A DNA stretch of 64,000 bases, taken from assembly GCA_034670405.1 (NCBI GenBank), contig JAXDDX010000224.1:372001-436000 (forward strand). Reading direction: 5' to 3'. This stretch comes from Hoplostethus atlanticus. Taxonomy: Eukaryota > Chordata > Actinopteri > Trachichthyiformes > Trachichthyidae. Under the pieces are notes generated by a model, which was not told the DNA's origin, made no database searches, and saw only the letters and a list, made by a program, of their open reading frames with translations. Positions 1-12,375 of this stretch are shown one piece after another (the first letter of the stretch is position 1; every line of letters begins with the position of its first letter). The position numbers and the translations under genes were made by a program.

Positions 1-529
1 TATTGTGATGGTCACATTTGTTTGTTTTTTTTTGCTGTTGATAATCACTGACCGACAAAAAAAAGTAAATATGATTCCCTGTCCAAGCTGTTGTTGGCAG
101 CACTCATTTGAGCTATCATGATCAGTAAAACTTCCCTGTAACCTAAGTAGTTGGAGGTTTTCTTGTTGGAGAGGACTTGGAAAGGTAATTTGCCAAACCG
201 TCCCTGTTTGTGAGGGATCCAAGGATGGAAACTTCCAGTGGCCGGTGGACGCGGAAGGTCAGTCAAAACAATTCAAGTCTGTGTGAGTCTGCGTTTACCA
301 TCCATCTAGAACAGCTTTGACTTCTGCATTCAACACATCTTATGTAGACTGTATGGATTACAGCATTATTAAGGTACCCAAAATAACAAAGCAACAATAC
401 ATCAGTCTGTAAATATAGACATTCCTGTTTGCGAGGGTGATACTGACAGGCGAGTGACGCAAGTTGAATAGTTTTAACCACCGAAGCCACACAGACTGGG
501 TTGCTGGATTTTATGCTGTAAATGGTCCA

Positions 530-606
530 CTCATGTAATAATAATAATAATACATTGGACTTATATAGCGCTTTTCTAAGTTCCCAAAGACGCTTTACAT
601 GGAGGG
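530..606 (+). repeat. Teleost dispersed repeat fragment with AAT tract
   Basis: A short (AAT)n tract is followed by the phrase 'cttatatagcgcttttcta' and 'gctttacatggag'. This combination recurs many times across fish genomes as a fragment of a dispersed element. The family name is not certain to me. The assignment is from memory of the motif, not from a search. Confidence 0.5.
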
Positions 607-1375
607 GAGAACAAACAAAACAAAAAACACAAAAAAGAGCAAACAAAACAAAACAATGTAGAGGGTTTTATTCAATTGAAAAATTGTCATATCTAATAGT
701 TAAAAAAAAATTGAGAGGTTTGCATCCCTAAAGCCTCTACCCCCCAAATTTTAGAGAATGATGTACCTTTTTAATGATATCCGAGACAGCACTATCAACT
801 GAAATGCCTATTTATCCATAAATGCCTCACTGATGCCTCAATGTCTTCTGTATAGTCACTATTCCTACTTGTTGTTATATGTATAGTAGTGCTTTTATTT
901 TACAGTTGGGTTTGAATGGGTTTGGAGTCAGGGCTACTCAAATGTAGCACTGTTGCCATCTAACAGGTACCATACCCCATGTCTGTATCGGATATGCTTT
1001 TACTTAGTTCACAAGTAAGTGGCATTAATGTGCACATTATTAGGTACGCAACAGTGGCCACTCTTTGATATGAGATTTCATAGTTTCTCAAATATGTATG
1101 CCTTTCGGGAGGAAACTCTTTAAAAAAAAAAAAAAAAGATGTTAAAAGAGTGGAAACCATATCAGAGTGTGTTTGACCACTGGTACACTAAATGCTGCTG
1201 TTAAAGCGGCGGCGCTTGGGCTTCAGACGGACTGTAAAATAAAGCCATACGTATGTTGGGTTGTGCCAAGCGAGTAGGAAGGCTGCCGTAAGACTTTCTC
1301 CTTCAGAGTGAAGACGTGCACTTTATATTTTTGCTGTTTTTGTTTTGTTTTTTTCCTTTATAAAGGTCTTTTGTT

Positions 1376-1395
1376 CCCCCCCCCCCCCCCCCCCC
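1376..1395. repeat. Poly-C homopolymer
   Basis: Twenty consecutive C on the plus strand directly after a T-rich stretch. Such runs are prone to length error and G4/i-motif formation. Longer relatives occur at 19732-19752 and 30763-30793. Confidence 0.9.
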
Positions 1396-1592
1396 AATAA
1401 AAAGCCACGAAGTACATGAAATGTTTGGCTTGACATAAAGGAGGGGTGAGGTAGATTGTACATGTAGACCTGCATGCAGTGACTGTTGTAGATTGTTATC
1501 CTGTTAATTATCTATGTAAAAAATAAAGAAATGTGTGACTACTATTACATTTATTGTATATTTGAAATTCTGGGGGACAGCTTCTTTACTCT

Positions 1593-2016
1593 AGAAGAGA
1601 AGAAGAGCAGTTTATTTGCATTTCGGGAACACACACACACAACGGGAAGTGGCCGCTGAACACAACACACATGCAGGTAGGGTGTCCGTAATGAATGATT
1701 CCTCTGCTTTTTCCCATCCCCGCCGACCTTCCTCCAGGGACAGCCAGCAGCCTCCAATACCAGCGCCCGGGGACCAATTCCAGGTGTACGTCCTCATCGT
1801 GGTCAGGGACAGGACAGGATGTTGCATGTTTTTAGATGGGGTTCTTTATAGGAGGAGACCCATGTGAGCACGGGGAGAACATGCAAACTCCACACAAAGG
1901 CCCAGGAGATAACCCACCTGGGCACCCCAGAGTCAACAGCGCCCCAGGCGGGAATCGAACCCAGGACCTTCTTGCTGTGAGGCAGCAGTGCAAGCACTGC
2001 GCCACCGTGCTCCTAA
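1593..2016 (-). mobile_element. tRNA-derived V-SINE/DANA-like SINE, minus-strand copy
   Basis: Read on the minus strand, the copy starts near 2016 with a tRNA-like head. It has a perfect Pol III B box (GGTTCGATTCC; complement at 1951-1961). The V-SINE central block follows ('gtttgcatgttctccccgtg', complement at about 1872-1892), then a body ending in an AATAAACT/CTT-rich tail near 1593. A second copy of the same family lies on the plus strand at 5634-6090 and matches over nearly the whole length. The (GT)n patch near 1630 is internal to the family. The copy is about 425 bp and looks close to full length. Confidence 0.8.
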
Positions 2017-2049
2017 GGCTGATTTCACAGTGCACACACAGACCAGCAA

Positions 2050-2230
2050 CCATGAAATAAATAAATAAATAATGAAATATGGAAATAATGAAATAAATGT
2101 GGAAATAAACAATTCAATTGCTTATATTTCCCATTTTAATTAATTCATTATTCATATATTTCCCCTTTTATTTAATGTATCTATATATTTCCCCTTTTAA
2201 TTAATTATTTATTTATTTAATATTGTCGCA
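2050..2230. repeat. AT-rich low-complexity tract (AAAT/ATTT type)
   Basis: Repeated AAATAAAT and GGAAATAATGAAATA words are followed by ATTTATTT and TTCCCCTTTTA words, the latter three times at a roughly 40-base interval. The two halves are partly complementary, so this may be a decayed inverted repeat. No coding signal is seen. Confidence 0.55.
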
Positions 2231-2807
2231 TTTAACCCTCCATAGACTGAAAATGTTTATATTGTCTCTAAAGTCAGTGGAGGGGGGCTTTAATTGGGGT
2301 TGTTAGGGGTAGTGTGTTAGTGAGTGTATCCACATCTGTCTGTCTGTGTGCTAAAGTTGTGTGTGTGTGTGTGAGTGACTGACCAACTGGTGTTAGTTGT
2401 AAGTATAATGGTAAATCTCTCTCCCGTCTTCTCCCCCTTTTCTCTCTTTCTCCCCCCATTCTGCCTCTGCTAAATACGGTAGGGGAGAGAAAGGGACCGT
2501 AAGCTCTAGTTTCCTGATGGCGGATGGCAGCGTTTTTTGTACTCACAGGTTCTTTTCTCGGTTAGACCTCTTTGGTATTTTGACTGCGTCTAATTGGGAG
2601 GAGATACACGATAGGCGGCGTGTCAATAACGATCAAGCAGCGCGGTCCAATTTTGGTGCGCCAAAAATAGAGCCACTAGTGTTTATGTGCCTGTGTATGT
2701 GAGCAGCACACCTAGTCCAGTGTTCCATACAGTTAATGCTCTGCTCTGAACATTTCACCATTAGTGTTAAATATTTCACAATAAGAATAGAAAATGTAAC
2801 TACTGTG

Positions 2808-2942
2808 ACTAGGTGGTTGGTAGATCATTAGGAGTGGTTACTAGGGTGTTCCATGGTCCTTGCTAGGTAATAAATAATGATTGCTAGGGTGGTACTAGGT
2901 AGTCGCTAGATGATTAATAGTGGTTGTTAGAGTGTTACTAGG
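2808..2942 (+). repeat. Degenerate minisatellite, GGTNGCTAGG-type words
   Basis: About seven imperfect tandem words of the form 'gactaggtggttggtag', 'gagtggttactagggtgtt', 'tgctagggtggtactagg' occur back to back. Similar CTAGGGTGTTG minisatellites are common in fish. Units are too diverged to set an exact period by eye. Confidence 0.6.
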
Positions 2943-2944
2943 GG

Positions 2945-3950
2945 AGATGGTAGAGGGAGAAACCGAGAGAGAGACCTAGTGCCTGGTCCAAACTGAGTTT
3001 CGATGTGAAGGAGCAAGTCAGGAACTGTCAGGTGTGTCGGCTGTACAAACCTGAAAACCGGAAGCTGGCAGGAAAAGTGCATCGATCCTGGGAAATGTTG
3101 GGAACTTTTTCCCTTGAGGAGGGCGACAGCTGAGACGGTTTCCCAGATCCTCACTCGGGAGATTCTGACTCGATGGGGGGGTTCCCGATTACATTCTGTC
3201 CGATCATGGCTCCCAATTTGGCAATTTGGCTCCGTCTTTCATGCCACCTGTAGAAGGTGCAACATCTCCCAAAAGCTCACTTCAGCCTGTCATCCTCAAA
3301 CAAATCTCAACCGAGCGGATGAACTGCACCCTGAAGCCTATGATCGCCTTGTTTCATAAGCATAGCGGATCTTTACCGTCGGGATAGGTACCTTCAGATT
3401 TGCGCTCAACATGGCCATCCACAAGTACTGGTGTGACTCCTGCTGAGCTCAATCTTAATAGGTCACATGATACTGCAGCCACAGAATGCCACTCCAGAAT
3501 CTCCAGTTTATGCAAAAATCTCCCATCTGGATGAACTGTCCCATCTAAATTTTCCCGGACCTCCCTCAAATTCCTGGTGCATGTGGTGTCATCTGCCTGT
3601 GTTCACATCGATCCTGACAAAACAGCAGAGGCAGTTAGAAACTTCCCTGTATCAACCAACCTCACAACTTCTCACAAATCACTGAACCACTTGAACGCCT
3701 CAAGAGGAAAGGTGTGAAGTTCAGTTGGACTCCCCGTTGCCAAGCAACTTTTGAGACACTGAAGGAACATCTGGTGAAGCCTCCCATCTTATGTCACCCC
3801 AACATCAACCTTTCCTTTTCTGGTCAACACTGACACCAATGAAATAGACCTGGGTTTTTGTAACAGACCAGCTGGCAAAAGCGAGAAATTCCTCAGTTCC
3901 CAGTCCTGAGTCTTAACCCTGCCAAAAGGAATTACTGTGCTGGAGCTTGA
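2945..3950 (+). mobile_element. Fossil Ty3/gypsy LTR retrotransposon (pol remnants)
   Basis: Translated pieces resemble the integrase and the reverse transcriptase/RNase H part of Ty3/gypsy elements. Integrase-like matter occupies about 3000-3480 and RT/RNase H-like matter about 3700-3900. The order is the reverse of the normal pol order, so the fossil is rearranged or built from two insertions. No LTR pair was recognised. The element is clearly broken in many places and looks old. Confidence 0.65.
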
Positions 3951-4280
3951 CTGACTTGAGGTCAGTAGCAGGCTTGCCTACAGCTAGCACACTAATTAAT
4001 TACCCATAACACCTTTGTAACCAATACTGCTACTGCTGCTACTACTACTATTACTACTTCTGTAGAAGATGGAAGCAGAGTGTATATTAGGCAGTCCAAA
4101 AAACGTCAAAGTCACATTTTCGTCGACCAGTCTGTTAAGACCCAGAAGCGACCCCACACTACTTTTTTTAAAGATTTCCAACAGCCACCTTTCTTTTTCA
4201 GGTTTAATAACTTACTGATTTCTTGATAAGAGCGGAATGCTGCATCTTCATACATATCGGCCATTGAATGAAGGCCATTC

Positions 4281-4632
4281 TTAAAGGGTAATTCCGGTAT
4301 TTTTAAACATGGGCTCTATTTGTACATATGTCATTTATACCCCAAAATAGGTACAAAAAGTTTTGGAATTGCTCAGAAAGTCGAAATGAAAGACTTTCGT
4401 TTTCTGGTTAAACAAAGGTCTATCTCTGTAGGGATCCTTTCCGTAATGTTGTCAGACACTTTCAATAACAATCTGAGCCCCTGCGGATTACATTGCAGCT
4501 ATTGCAGCCTGTTTTGCTGGCTGAGGTGATCTACTGGAGCAATTCCAAAACTTTTTGTACCTATTTTGGGGTATAAATGACTAATATGTACAAATAGAGC
4601 CCAGGTTTAAAAATACCAGAATAACCCTTTAA
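4281..4632. mobile_element. MITE with ~95-bp terminal inverted repeats and TTAA ends
   Basis: The left arm 4281-4374 and right arm 4537-4632 are near-perfect reverse complements. For example 'acaaaaagttttggaatt' on the left is matched by 'aattccaaaactttttgt' on the right. The arms flank a unique core of about 160 bases. Both outer ends read TTAA followed by AGGGT, which fits insertion at TTAA as used by piggyBac-type transposons. There is no transposase, so this is a non-autonomous element. The high arm identity suggests a fairly recent insertion. Confidence 0.85.
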
Positions 4633-5048
4633 GCCATCTTTCCCACATGAATGGCCGCTTTCCTATACAGATAGAAGAGTTGTTCCATATAGAGTATTTT
4701 TGTTTGCACTGAGATCTTCCAATCATCTTGTGCGCCTTTGCCCACACCCATTGGGAGTGATATATATTATAGGGTTGACCTCCTCACCAATACTTTCTGT
4801 GGTAGAGCTTCAATGGGCCTAAATACGAGGAAAAGGTTTGGACAAAATATAAACACTGTCTAGCTAGCTAGCTGGTCTCTAAATACATGAAGCAGATTAT
4901 AGAATAGAAAATATGATTGAAGGATGGGCCCTTAAAAGCGCATTTCTACTTTAATTGGTAGTCCATTCCCACTGCTCCATTCCTGTATGCTGAAACCCAA
5001 CCAGATCAGTTAGTCAAGATGTTAAATTCATGTGCCTAATAAAAAATT

Positions 5049-5143
5049 GTGACTAGTAATTCTCTTGCCTACCTATGTTGAATGCACTTATTGTAAGTGC
5101 TTCGGATAAAAGTGTCTGCTAAATGACTGTAATGTAATGTAAA
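5049..5143 (+). repeat. Teleost dispersed repeat with (AATGT)n tail, copy 1
   Basis: It contains 'ggataaaagtgtctgctaaa' and ends in an AATGTAATGTAA tail. This phrase is extremely widespread in ray-finned fish. A second, nearly identical copy is at 15436-15535; both begin at 'gtgactagta'. The SINE/LINE-tail-like structure suggests retroposition, but the family is not certain. Confidence 0.7.
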
Positions 5144-5191
5144 ATAGGAGCAAAAATGAGAAGGGGCAACTCTGGTCCAGGTGTTAGCTGT

Positions 5192-5210
5192 TTTTTTTTT
5201 TTTTTTTTTT
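5192..5210. repeat. Poly-T tract
   Basis: A run of about 19-20 T, possibly the A-tail of a minus-strand retroposed fragment. Nothing recognisable lies beside it. Confidence 0.7.
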
Positions 5211-5633
5211 ACTGAAATGTGCCATGGCACCAGAAATATTGACAAGCAGCGTCCTCCTCACTTTTCTTTCTCTGCGAACCAGATGATACAAACTAGTCAG
5301 ATTACTTATGAACTTTCTCTCATACAATGCAGTACAGCCTAACTTTTTAGTGACAACAAAGATGGCTCACCTCACACTGGCTGTCAGCAGTAACGGGTAC
5401 TGAACTGTATGTACACACACACTGTTGCCTATAGTAATGGCAAGAGTTCCAGGAACTTTTACCTGGAAATGTTTCCTGCATAGTTCTGAAAGCGGTACAC
5501 TTTTTCAATTACGGATTCAAAACACAGTTTTACTGGTTCATATTTAAAATTTGTAGTGTTGTATAAAAACAATAGCAGTGGTAGATGCTATACAATGGTT
5601 ATTGAAGCAGGTATGCTGATCTGCAGAACTTTG

Positions 5634-6090
5634 CATGGTGGCGCAGTGCTTGCACTGCTGCCTCACAGCAAGAAGGTCCTGGGTTCAATTCCCACCTGGG
5701 GCGCTGTTGACTCTGGGGTGCCCAGGTGGGTTATCTCCTGGGCCTTTCTGTGTGGAGTTTGCATGTTCTCCCCGTGCTCACATGGGTCTCCTCCTATAAA
5801 GAACCCCATCTAAAAACATGCAACATCCTGTCCCTGACCACGACGAGGACCTACACCTGGAATTGGTCCCCGGGCGCCGGAAAAAGGAGGCTGCCCACTG
5901 CTCCCTGGCTGTCCCTGGAGGAAGGTCGGCGGGGATGGGAAAATGCAGAGGACTCATTCAATTTGGACACCCTACCCTGCGTGTGTGTGTGTTGTGTTCG
6001 GCGGCCACTTCCCCCCTTGCATGTGTTGTGTGTGTGTTGGTGCATGTGTGCACCACAAATTGCGAATAAACTAATCTTCTTTTTCTTCTT
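5634..6090 (+). mobile_element. tRNA-derived V-SINE/DANA-like SINE, plus-strand copy
   Basis: The tRNA-like head starts at about 5634 ('ggtggcgcagtgcttgcact'). The B box at 5692-5702 (GGTTCAATTCC) has lost its CpG. The V-SINE core 'gtttgcatgttctccccgtg' is at 5759-5778. The body carries a GT-rich patch near 5980-6040 and ends in AATAAACTAATC followed by a CTT-rich tail. It matches the minus-strand copy at 1593-2016. A short open frame through it is a by-product of the repeat, not a gene. Confidence 0.82.
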
Positions 6091-7574
6091 CTGTTCCTAC
6101 ACTATATAGTACTAGGCAATGGTCTTTAGGTGTGTACCATAGAATAATCATTTGTGGTGCTATAAGGAAGCCTTTTTAGAATGTATAAAAAGTTCCAAAT
6201 CAGCAGTATTTAAAAAAACAAAGCCTGATTAATAATTTCCACATGTCCTCTGACAGCATTTATCTGTTCTGACTTACTGCCATGGCACAATTTGCTACCA
6301 TTGCAATGAATGCAAAACAGTTTATTTATTTTATTTATTTTATTTATGTTGTTGTAGCTCTTTTGACAGAAAACTGCCAGAACCCTGCCAGAACCAACCT
6401 CACTTGCATCCAAGACTCCCTTCACCTTCCTCGCTGTTTCAAATGATCCTCCTTGTGAGTACTGTCTCTTTTTGAAGTCATGGAGTATTTACATAGAAGT
6501 TGGTTATTTCATAATGAGGCCAGCAGATGGCAGTGTGATACCACCAACCACTAGGAGCAGGCCCCCCATCATGAAGCTCACAGAGGCACTGAAGTCCCAT
6601 CAAGGTCAACTGTTTACATTTTTTCTCGATTATTTACACACGTTTTCTGAGGCTGTACCTCATTTTCACAGACACAAAATGTAAAACTCTTGTAAATGGA
6701 AGCATTCAAAACCACCCCTATGTCTTCTTAAAAGGCATCAAATAATTAAATCTTTCTAAGAACCCATTGCACAATAGCGTGCTCAATTAAGAAACATTAT
6801 TACAAATATCTTGACTTACCAGTGAGCTTACACCTTCATTTTCTATGTCACACTTGGTATTTACGTGTGATAATGTTATTAGACAAAGCATAATAAGAAA
6901 ATACTGTATACATTTCAGCAAACATAGTTGGGTACATAAAGTGTTTTACAAACAGGACACACAATGGAAGAAAGTATAGAAAACAGGACTACTGTCTGCT
7001 GTAGAAAGTAAAAGCATCCAGGGATCTATCCAGGGCTCTTCCTCCTCCTCTTACCCTCCCCCTTCCTCCCCCTCTACCTTTCTGCAATGGTGCCATCCAT
7101 TCATCTCCAAACAGAGCTGCACCTTTGGCCCTCTTGATAGGGGAGAGTGGGGCTGATTGGCTACAGGGGTTGGTTGCAAAAGCCCTTATTATAACCCCAC
7201 CATAACAGATATTCTTTCAGTTATAGAGTCGTAGTTATTTATTTCTGTTATTTTATAGGTAGAGAAAATGATCAAACTCCTGGATGTAATGTCTAGGGGC
7301 TGTGAGGCAGGCGAACCTTCAGGGAAGAAGTATAAGACTTTCATAACATCCCTTTCACGCCATGAGCCTGCTACTGCAAAAGCATGGAGTACAGAGTCCA
7401 TATGTGGCTGCAATACCGTGCCATCAGAGCCAGTTGGTGCATTTAGAATCACCAGGCTCTTTACTCCAGATCAGGAGATGCAGCTTGTGTTGTGCACTGT
7501 GAAAATGTGGAGTGAGGGTAGTAGGGTAGGTTGTGTTTATTAGTTTTTCCTAAAGGCCACCCTGTGTGTCCTTT

Positions 7575-7742
7575 CATTCTCTACAGGATCACAGGAGGAT
7601 GGAGCCTATTCCAGCATGCATTGGGGTAATTTAGGAGTCTGGGACCGTGAGAGGAACACCAGGAGAACACAGGGGAGAACGTTACAAACTCCACACAGAA
7701 AGGACTGGGAATCAAACTGGCAACCTTCTGGCTGTGACACCT
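7575..7742 (-). mobile_element. Degraded V-SINE fragment
   Basis: On the minus strand from 7742: a B-box-like 'agtttgattcccagtc', then 'ctgtgtggagtttgtaacgt' and 'tctcccctgtgttctcc' correspond in order to the head and core of the V-SINE copies at 1593 and 5634. The end near 7580 resembles the common 'ctccatcctcctgtgatcc' segment of related SINEs. It is more diverged than the other two copies, hence older. Confidence 0.65.
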
Positions 7743-10700
7743 CCAACATAAAAAAAAGTTAGAAATATTAGAATATTTCTAGATTTTTGAGTTTGAACCA
7801 CTGGCTATAGCGCCAACCAACCCCACACCTACCCTGTAGTTGCATCTCGTTGTAACATCGTGTCCTTGATGCTTCATAATAAAAATAATGATGATGTTGG
7901 AATAGTTTGAAACAATAAAAGGGATCAGTTTTTACACCACGACTTGAAGCTTTCTGCTGATGTTGAAATGAATCTTGTGAGATTCACTGACAGAGAAATT
8001 CACCAGAGCGCAACATTTGAAAGCTGTTGAAAATTTCAATGTTGAGGGCCTGAGTGAGCAGATCATTTATTCTTTTCCCTCATATATTCACTAAGGCTAG
8101 TTAAAAAAACATCTCTGTCTTCAAATCACCCAGGAAAAAATATGAAGAACATTTAATCAATGCCAAGCAGACTCTGACATAGAAATAGATGTGTTGTACA
8201 CTGACTTATACGCTATCCAAATGTGTTAGACAGTTGAGCTATAAAGTTACATTTCATCTTCAAATGACAAGAGTATATGAAATGGTCACAACAAGTGGGC
8301 TGCAATTTGACGTGATGTCCCGCTCTGTCCATTCATAGTCATGCAAAGGCTCCTATTCTTAGACTCAGACAGAATAGTGTCTGGGTGATTCTTTGCTATG
8401 ACAAAAAAAATACACTGGGATCACTCGGATCAGCTAGATTAGGATTTCGCGAGCATTTGAAACGGCACGCAGGTCTGTTTACAGTATGCTTTCATGTTGA
8501 CATTTCTCTAGAAATCACATGGTACATCAACTAGATAATGACAATTTCTCATTTGCAGGGATGCTGAAGCCAGTCAGCTGGTCAACTAGTTATAAATGTC
8601 TACTAGGAGACATGAGGATTATACATCTGAGTAGCTTTAGATGAAGCTGAATGCACTGGACTCTGATCACTGATGTTTCCATATTTGGAAGTGGTCATAG
8701 TATTAGTATAGTATAGTAAGTATATTGTATTTAGTACAGGGGCTGAAAACACCTCAGTAAAATGTACTCAAGTACTTAGTTCCTTTGGAAATGAAATTCC
8801 ATAACTCCCTCCTAAATGAAAATGTTCTCATTTTCCTCATATTTCATATGAAATTTGGGAAAATACTACTATATACAAGTACAAACAGACCTTGTTGTTT
8901 TCCACCTGTGCCTTGGACAAAAAAAGATTTTCATGATAACAGTAATTGAGATTGGTTCTATGCTATTTGTTGTAGTTGTGATTGTGGCTGTATTTGTGTA
9001 GTTTGTACTAAGTTGACACATATTGGCCATCAATTAAATGTTTGCAGGAGGCTTACTGCATGGCATCACCAAACAAACAAATGTTATTTGTGCAAGCCAC
9101 ATAGTCAAAATACACAATTTCTCTCTCAACCATCAACTATACATTTTATGCAGAGCATCTTTTTTTGTTACAATGGATTCAGGATTAATGCTTTTGGTGA
9201 TTTCTGTTCATATTTGTGTTTCGTAGTGACCATAATATTCTACCACACTCCATCTTAAAAAAACAATTATTGCAGAGACACTACAAATGTAAATGCATTC
9301 TGAAAAGATTTTGTATAAGGTGTTTTGTATAAGATATTAATTTTATCGAGGTGAGCATTAATGACTCTTTCAAAACTAGAAAACACAAATTGAGGCTGAA
9401 CTGTGACGCCATCAAGCCGTTCCACCTAGAGCTTCTCTGCTCACACGGTTCATTATTGAATAATTATAATATTATCTTAAATTATTAATGAAAATATCCA
9501 TTCGATGTTTGAACAGGCACAGTTACACACAAGTTTTACAGCCTTCTATCAAAAATCTTACTTAAATGAGTGGGAGCAGACCCAAGTTCATCCTTGTCAC
9601 TAGGCTGACCTAGGCAACCTCTAATTGCAGTTGTCGATTCATATAATACAAACATTGTGCCAAGCGGATCTCGTGCAGAGATGTTATTCAACCCGTCAGC
9701 ATCATCATCACGCTGTCCACTTTTACTCCTGTGAAAAATTGGCCAATGAATAGGCACTTCAGATGATTATTTGGGAAACGAAATGCATCTTGCATGGTGG
9801 ATCCGCGTTGCTTGATCAACAAAATGGCAACATTGATCCCAGAGGTGGCTGTCGGCCTCATGAAGGTCCCATGCTCTGCTGGCCTGTGAGACCGTCTGTT
9901 CTCGCGGTAATCGCCTGTGAAAAAACAAGTTAGCAATGCTTCGATGGGCCCATAACATGCCACCAAACAGTAAAAAATACCCCACCATAAGAAATTAGCT
10001 ATGTTTTCAATGCTGGACTTTTTTTTTGGGAAAAACATTAACTCTATTTTGGTGTTGTTCTCGCATGCTCTCTAGTAGGCAGTTGCGATACACTAGGAAC
10101 GATGGATTAAAGTGTAGCTGCTTTAAAAGTTGATTTCTTCATTAGAATGTTGCAATGTACATATTCATGATTCACTTCCAGTCTACTTCCTACCTTAAAT
10201 ACCTCAATATTGATTTGAAGGATGAAGCGCTATGGATCTGTTTCATTCATGTTCCCGGTATCATTGGCTGCCCGGCGAGATAGTGGCTCTAGGGTTGAGG
10301 TTTGCCATGGATCTGTTTGAATTGAGATGTTACCCCCACACATCAGGGTCTGGCACACTGCTGTGTAACAGTCAATGAAAACCAAAGTCCCTGCAAAGTG
10401 GCAGGGTTTATGCACCATCTCTGTGTCAAATGCCCACTCATAATCTTGGTTACTGAGGTTTGACTATGGTGGCCCCACACAATCTCACCAATGGATGTTT
10501 ACATTGTATGGGAATCTGTTTTTCTCCATTTGAAATGGGATTAGTGTTTGAGCTAACGTTTGTGTTTCACTTGTTTAGCGAGACTCCCATGCTGTCTGGC
10601 GCAGAAAGCAAAAAGATAGGGGACAATTTTGCAGTATAATTCAGTCTGACTAAGTATATAACTTCCTGTCCAACACATTTGGACAAATGAATAGATGGGA

Positions 10701-11557
10701 TTGAAGTCAATGATTTGCCTTGTTACCATCATGGTTTCTTACCGAGATAATGTTGTTTCTCAGTGCCCCAGCTGTTATATTGGCCTTTTCCCAATTATAA
10801 CAGTAACTATATTTGTGGTGCCACATAAACCAAAACTAGATGTCATTTGTTTGTGTCTTTCTTTAACATTTCTGATTTGGTATAGAAATGTAAAAAAACA
10901 ACAACAACAAAAAAAAACCTAGTATGTCAGTATGTTGATAAAAATGCAGTTCAGTATCTATTTGGACATTTAACTTTGGATATTTGCACTTTTTCTATCA
11001 ACAACAACACAGTCACTCTTGATAAAGAACACATATGCTTGACATTAAAGAATATAGTCAATAGTGTGTAAAAGTGAAATATTCTGAGTAGGTTTGCACA
11101 ACAGTGAAACTCCCATCATGCTATGAGGCTATGGTGGGTGGGGCTGGGGGGCAGGAGATGGTGGCTGAGTGGAATTGGGGCATATGGGGCATCAGATGCA
11201 TCACTTTTCATGGGTTGGTCACCCAGATTGATTACGTGAAACCAAATCGGGACAGCATGTAAAATTGGGGCTGCTACTTTCATCTGGGTTAAACAAGGTC
11301 TTTTTTGACATTTTCAAAGGCAAACCTGATCTAACTGATTAATGCAAAACAACCAACCAGTATATCACATGCTAGGGAGCTGCAGGAACTCTTCATGGAA
11401 AGAGGAGGCCAAGTCAACTGGCGATAGTTGTTAATATTCTGTGAGGAGCCTACTAAGACATGAGTAGCTCTTTTTATGACTAAAAGGTTATCTGTCTAAA
11501 ACCTAACTTTCCCACCTTGTGTCTTATAAAAGCTATGATATTAGAAGTAAGAGTAAA
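7743..11557. other. Upstream non-coding DNA, no gene recognised
   Basis: No convincing exon, RNA gene or known repeat was recognised. The longest open frames (for example minus strand 9688-10038) have no motif I can name and no splice-site context, so I treat them as chance. The stretch 8280-8560 is less simple than its surroundings, but I cannot assign a role. Confidence 0.5.
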
Positions 11558-11600
11558 GTTATTATTATTATTATTATTATTGTTGTTGTTGTTGTTGTTA
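11558..11600. repeat. ATT/GTT trinucleotide microsatellite
   Basis: About seven ATT units pass directly into about seven GTT units, a compound trinucleotide repeat. Confidence 0.9.
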
Positions 11601-12099
11601 GTGTAGTGAGGCCTCATCAATCATCAATCAATCATATCTGGTCATAAACTACTGCTATGCTGAAGTAAGGAGCGTGTCTTGTCACTGTCCAATTAGCAGC
11701 ATTTAACTTTGTTTAACAGCCAGTCTACCTTGTAAATTGAGTTTACAAGGAGGCTAACCTCCGTGTTTGCAGAGGAAATTAAATAGTATTAGGTTCTCCA
11801 TGCTCTCTGGTTTTAGATTTAATGGTAGATGGATGTGTGCATCAACATTTTGATCTCTCTCTCTCTCTTTGTCTCTTTTAAATTCAATTTACATGACAAA
11901 TTTCAAAGTATATGCCAATTACAGGTAAATTTATTTACATAACTTTTACATGTGATTGAATAGTCCTTATTTTACACTCATTAACATCACAATTAAGTTT
12001 CAGTGTTAAGCATCCCAAGCAACAGTTTGTACGCCGTCTCCCTTCCCTTCCCCGGCTCTCCCATGCCGTCGTCCTCACTCGCGAAGTTGAAGCAGAGAT

Positions 12100-12375
12100 T
12101 GAAGAAGCCGGTATTTAAGCCGGTATTTAAAAATGGCGGTTGGCGGACTTGACGTTTTTTGTGTAGCTTGTATTGACCAATTAGCATTGTTCAGTACTGC
12201 AACTCCGCCCGGATGGTTCCTGGTCCCCCAAAAACTACTACTTCGCTAGCAGGATCTTTTTTGGGGGCCAGGAACTATCCAAGAGGAACCTTTTCGGGGC
12301 TACTTCCAGGAACTTTGACCTTAGTGGGAAAGGTCAAAGTTCCAATAGTACTAAGTCCCTGGATAGAAACCGACA
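12100..12375. mobile_element. Probable DNA-transposon (MITE-like) fragment
   Basis: The stretch holds several 'ggttcctgg', 'ccaggaact' and 'aaagttcc' words in both orientations and the phrase 'gaccttagtgggaaaggtca'. I remember this as part of a dispersed fish non-autonomous transposon. A local direct duplication of 'agccggtatttaa' is at 12109-12134. Ends and target duplication are not clear. Confidence 0.4.

Larger units (their letters stand above)
1..1592. other. Upstream intergenic DNA, no gene recognised
   Basis: I see no exon or protein family here on either strand; open frames are short and without recognisable motifs. It contains one short dispersed repeat (described separately), a run of about 15 A near 1122-1137 and a 20-base poly-C run at 1376-1395. 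The rest is ordinary AT-rich non-coding sequence. Confidence 0.6.

Noticed and set aside
9536-10038. Overlapping minus-strand open frames (up to 116 codons)
   Set aside because: No recognisable domain, no splice context, and composition like the surrounding non-coding DNA.
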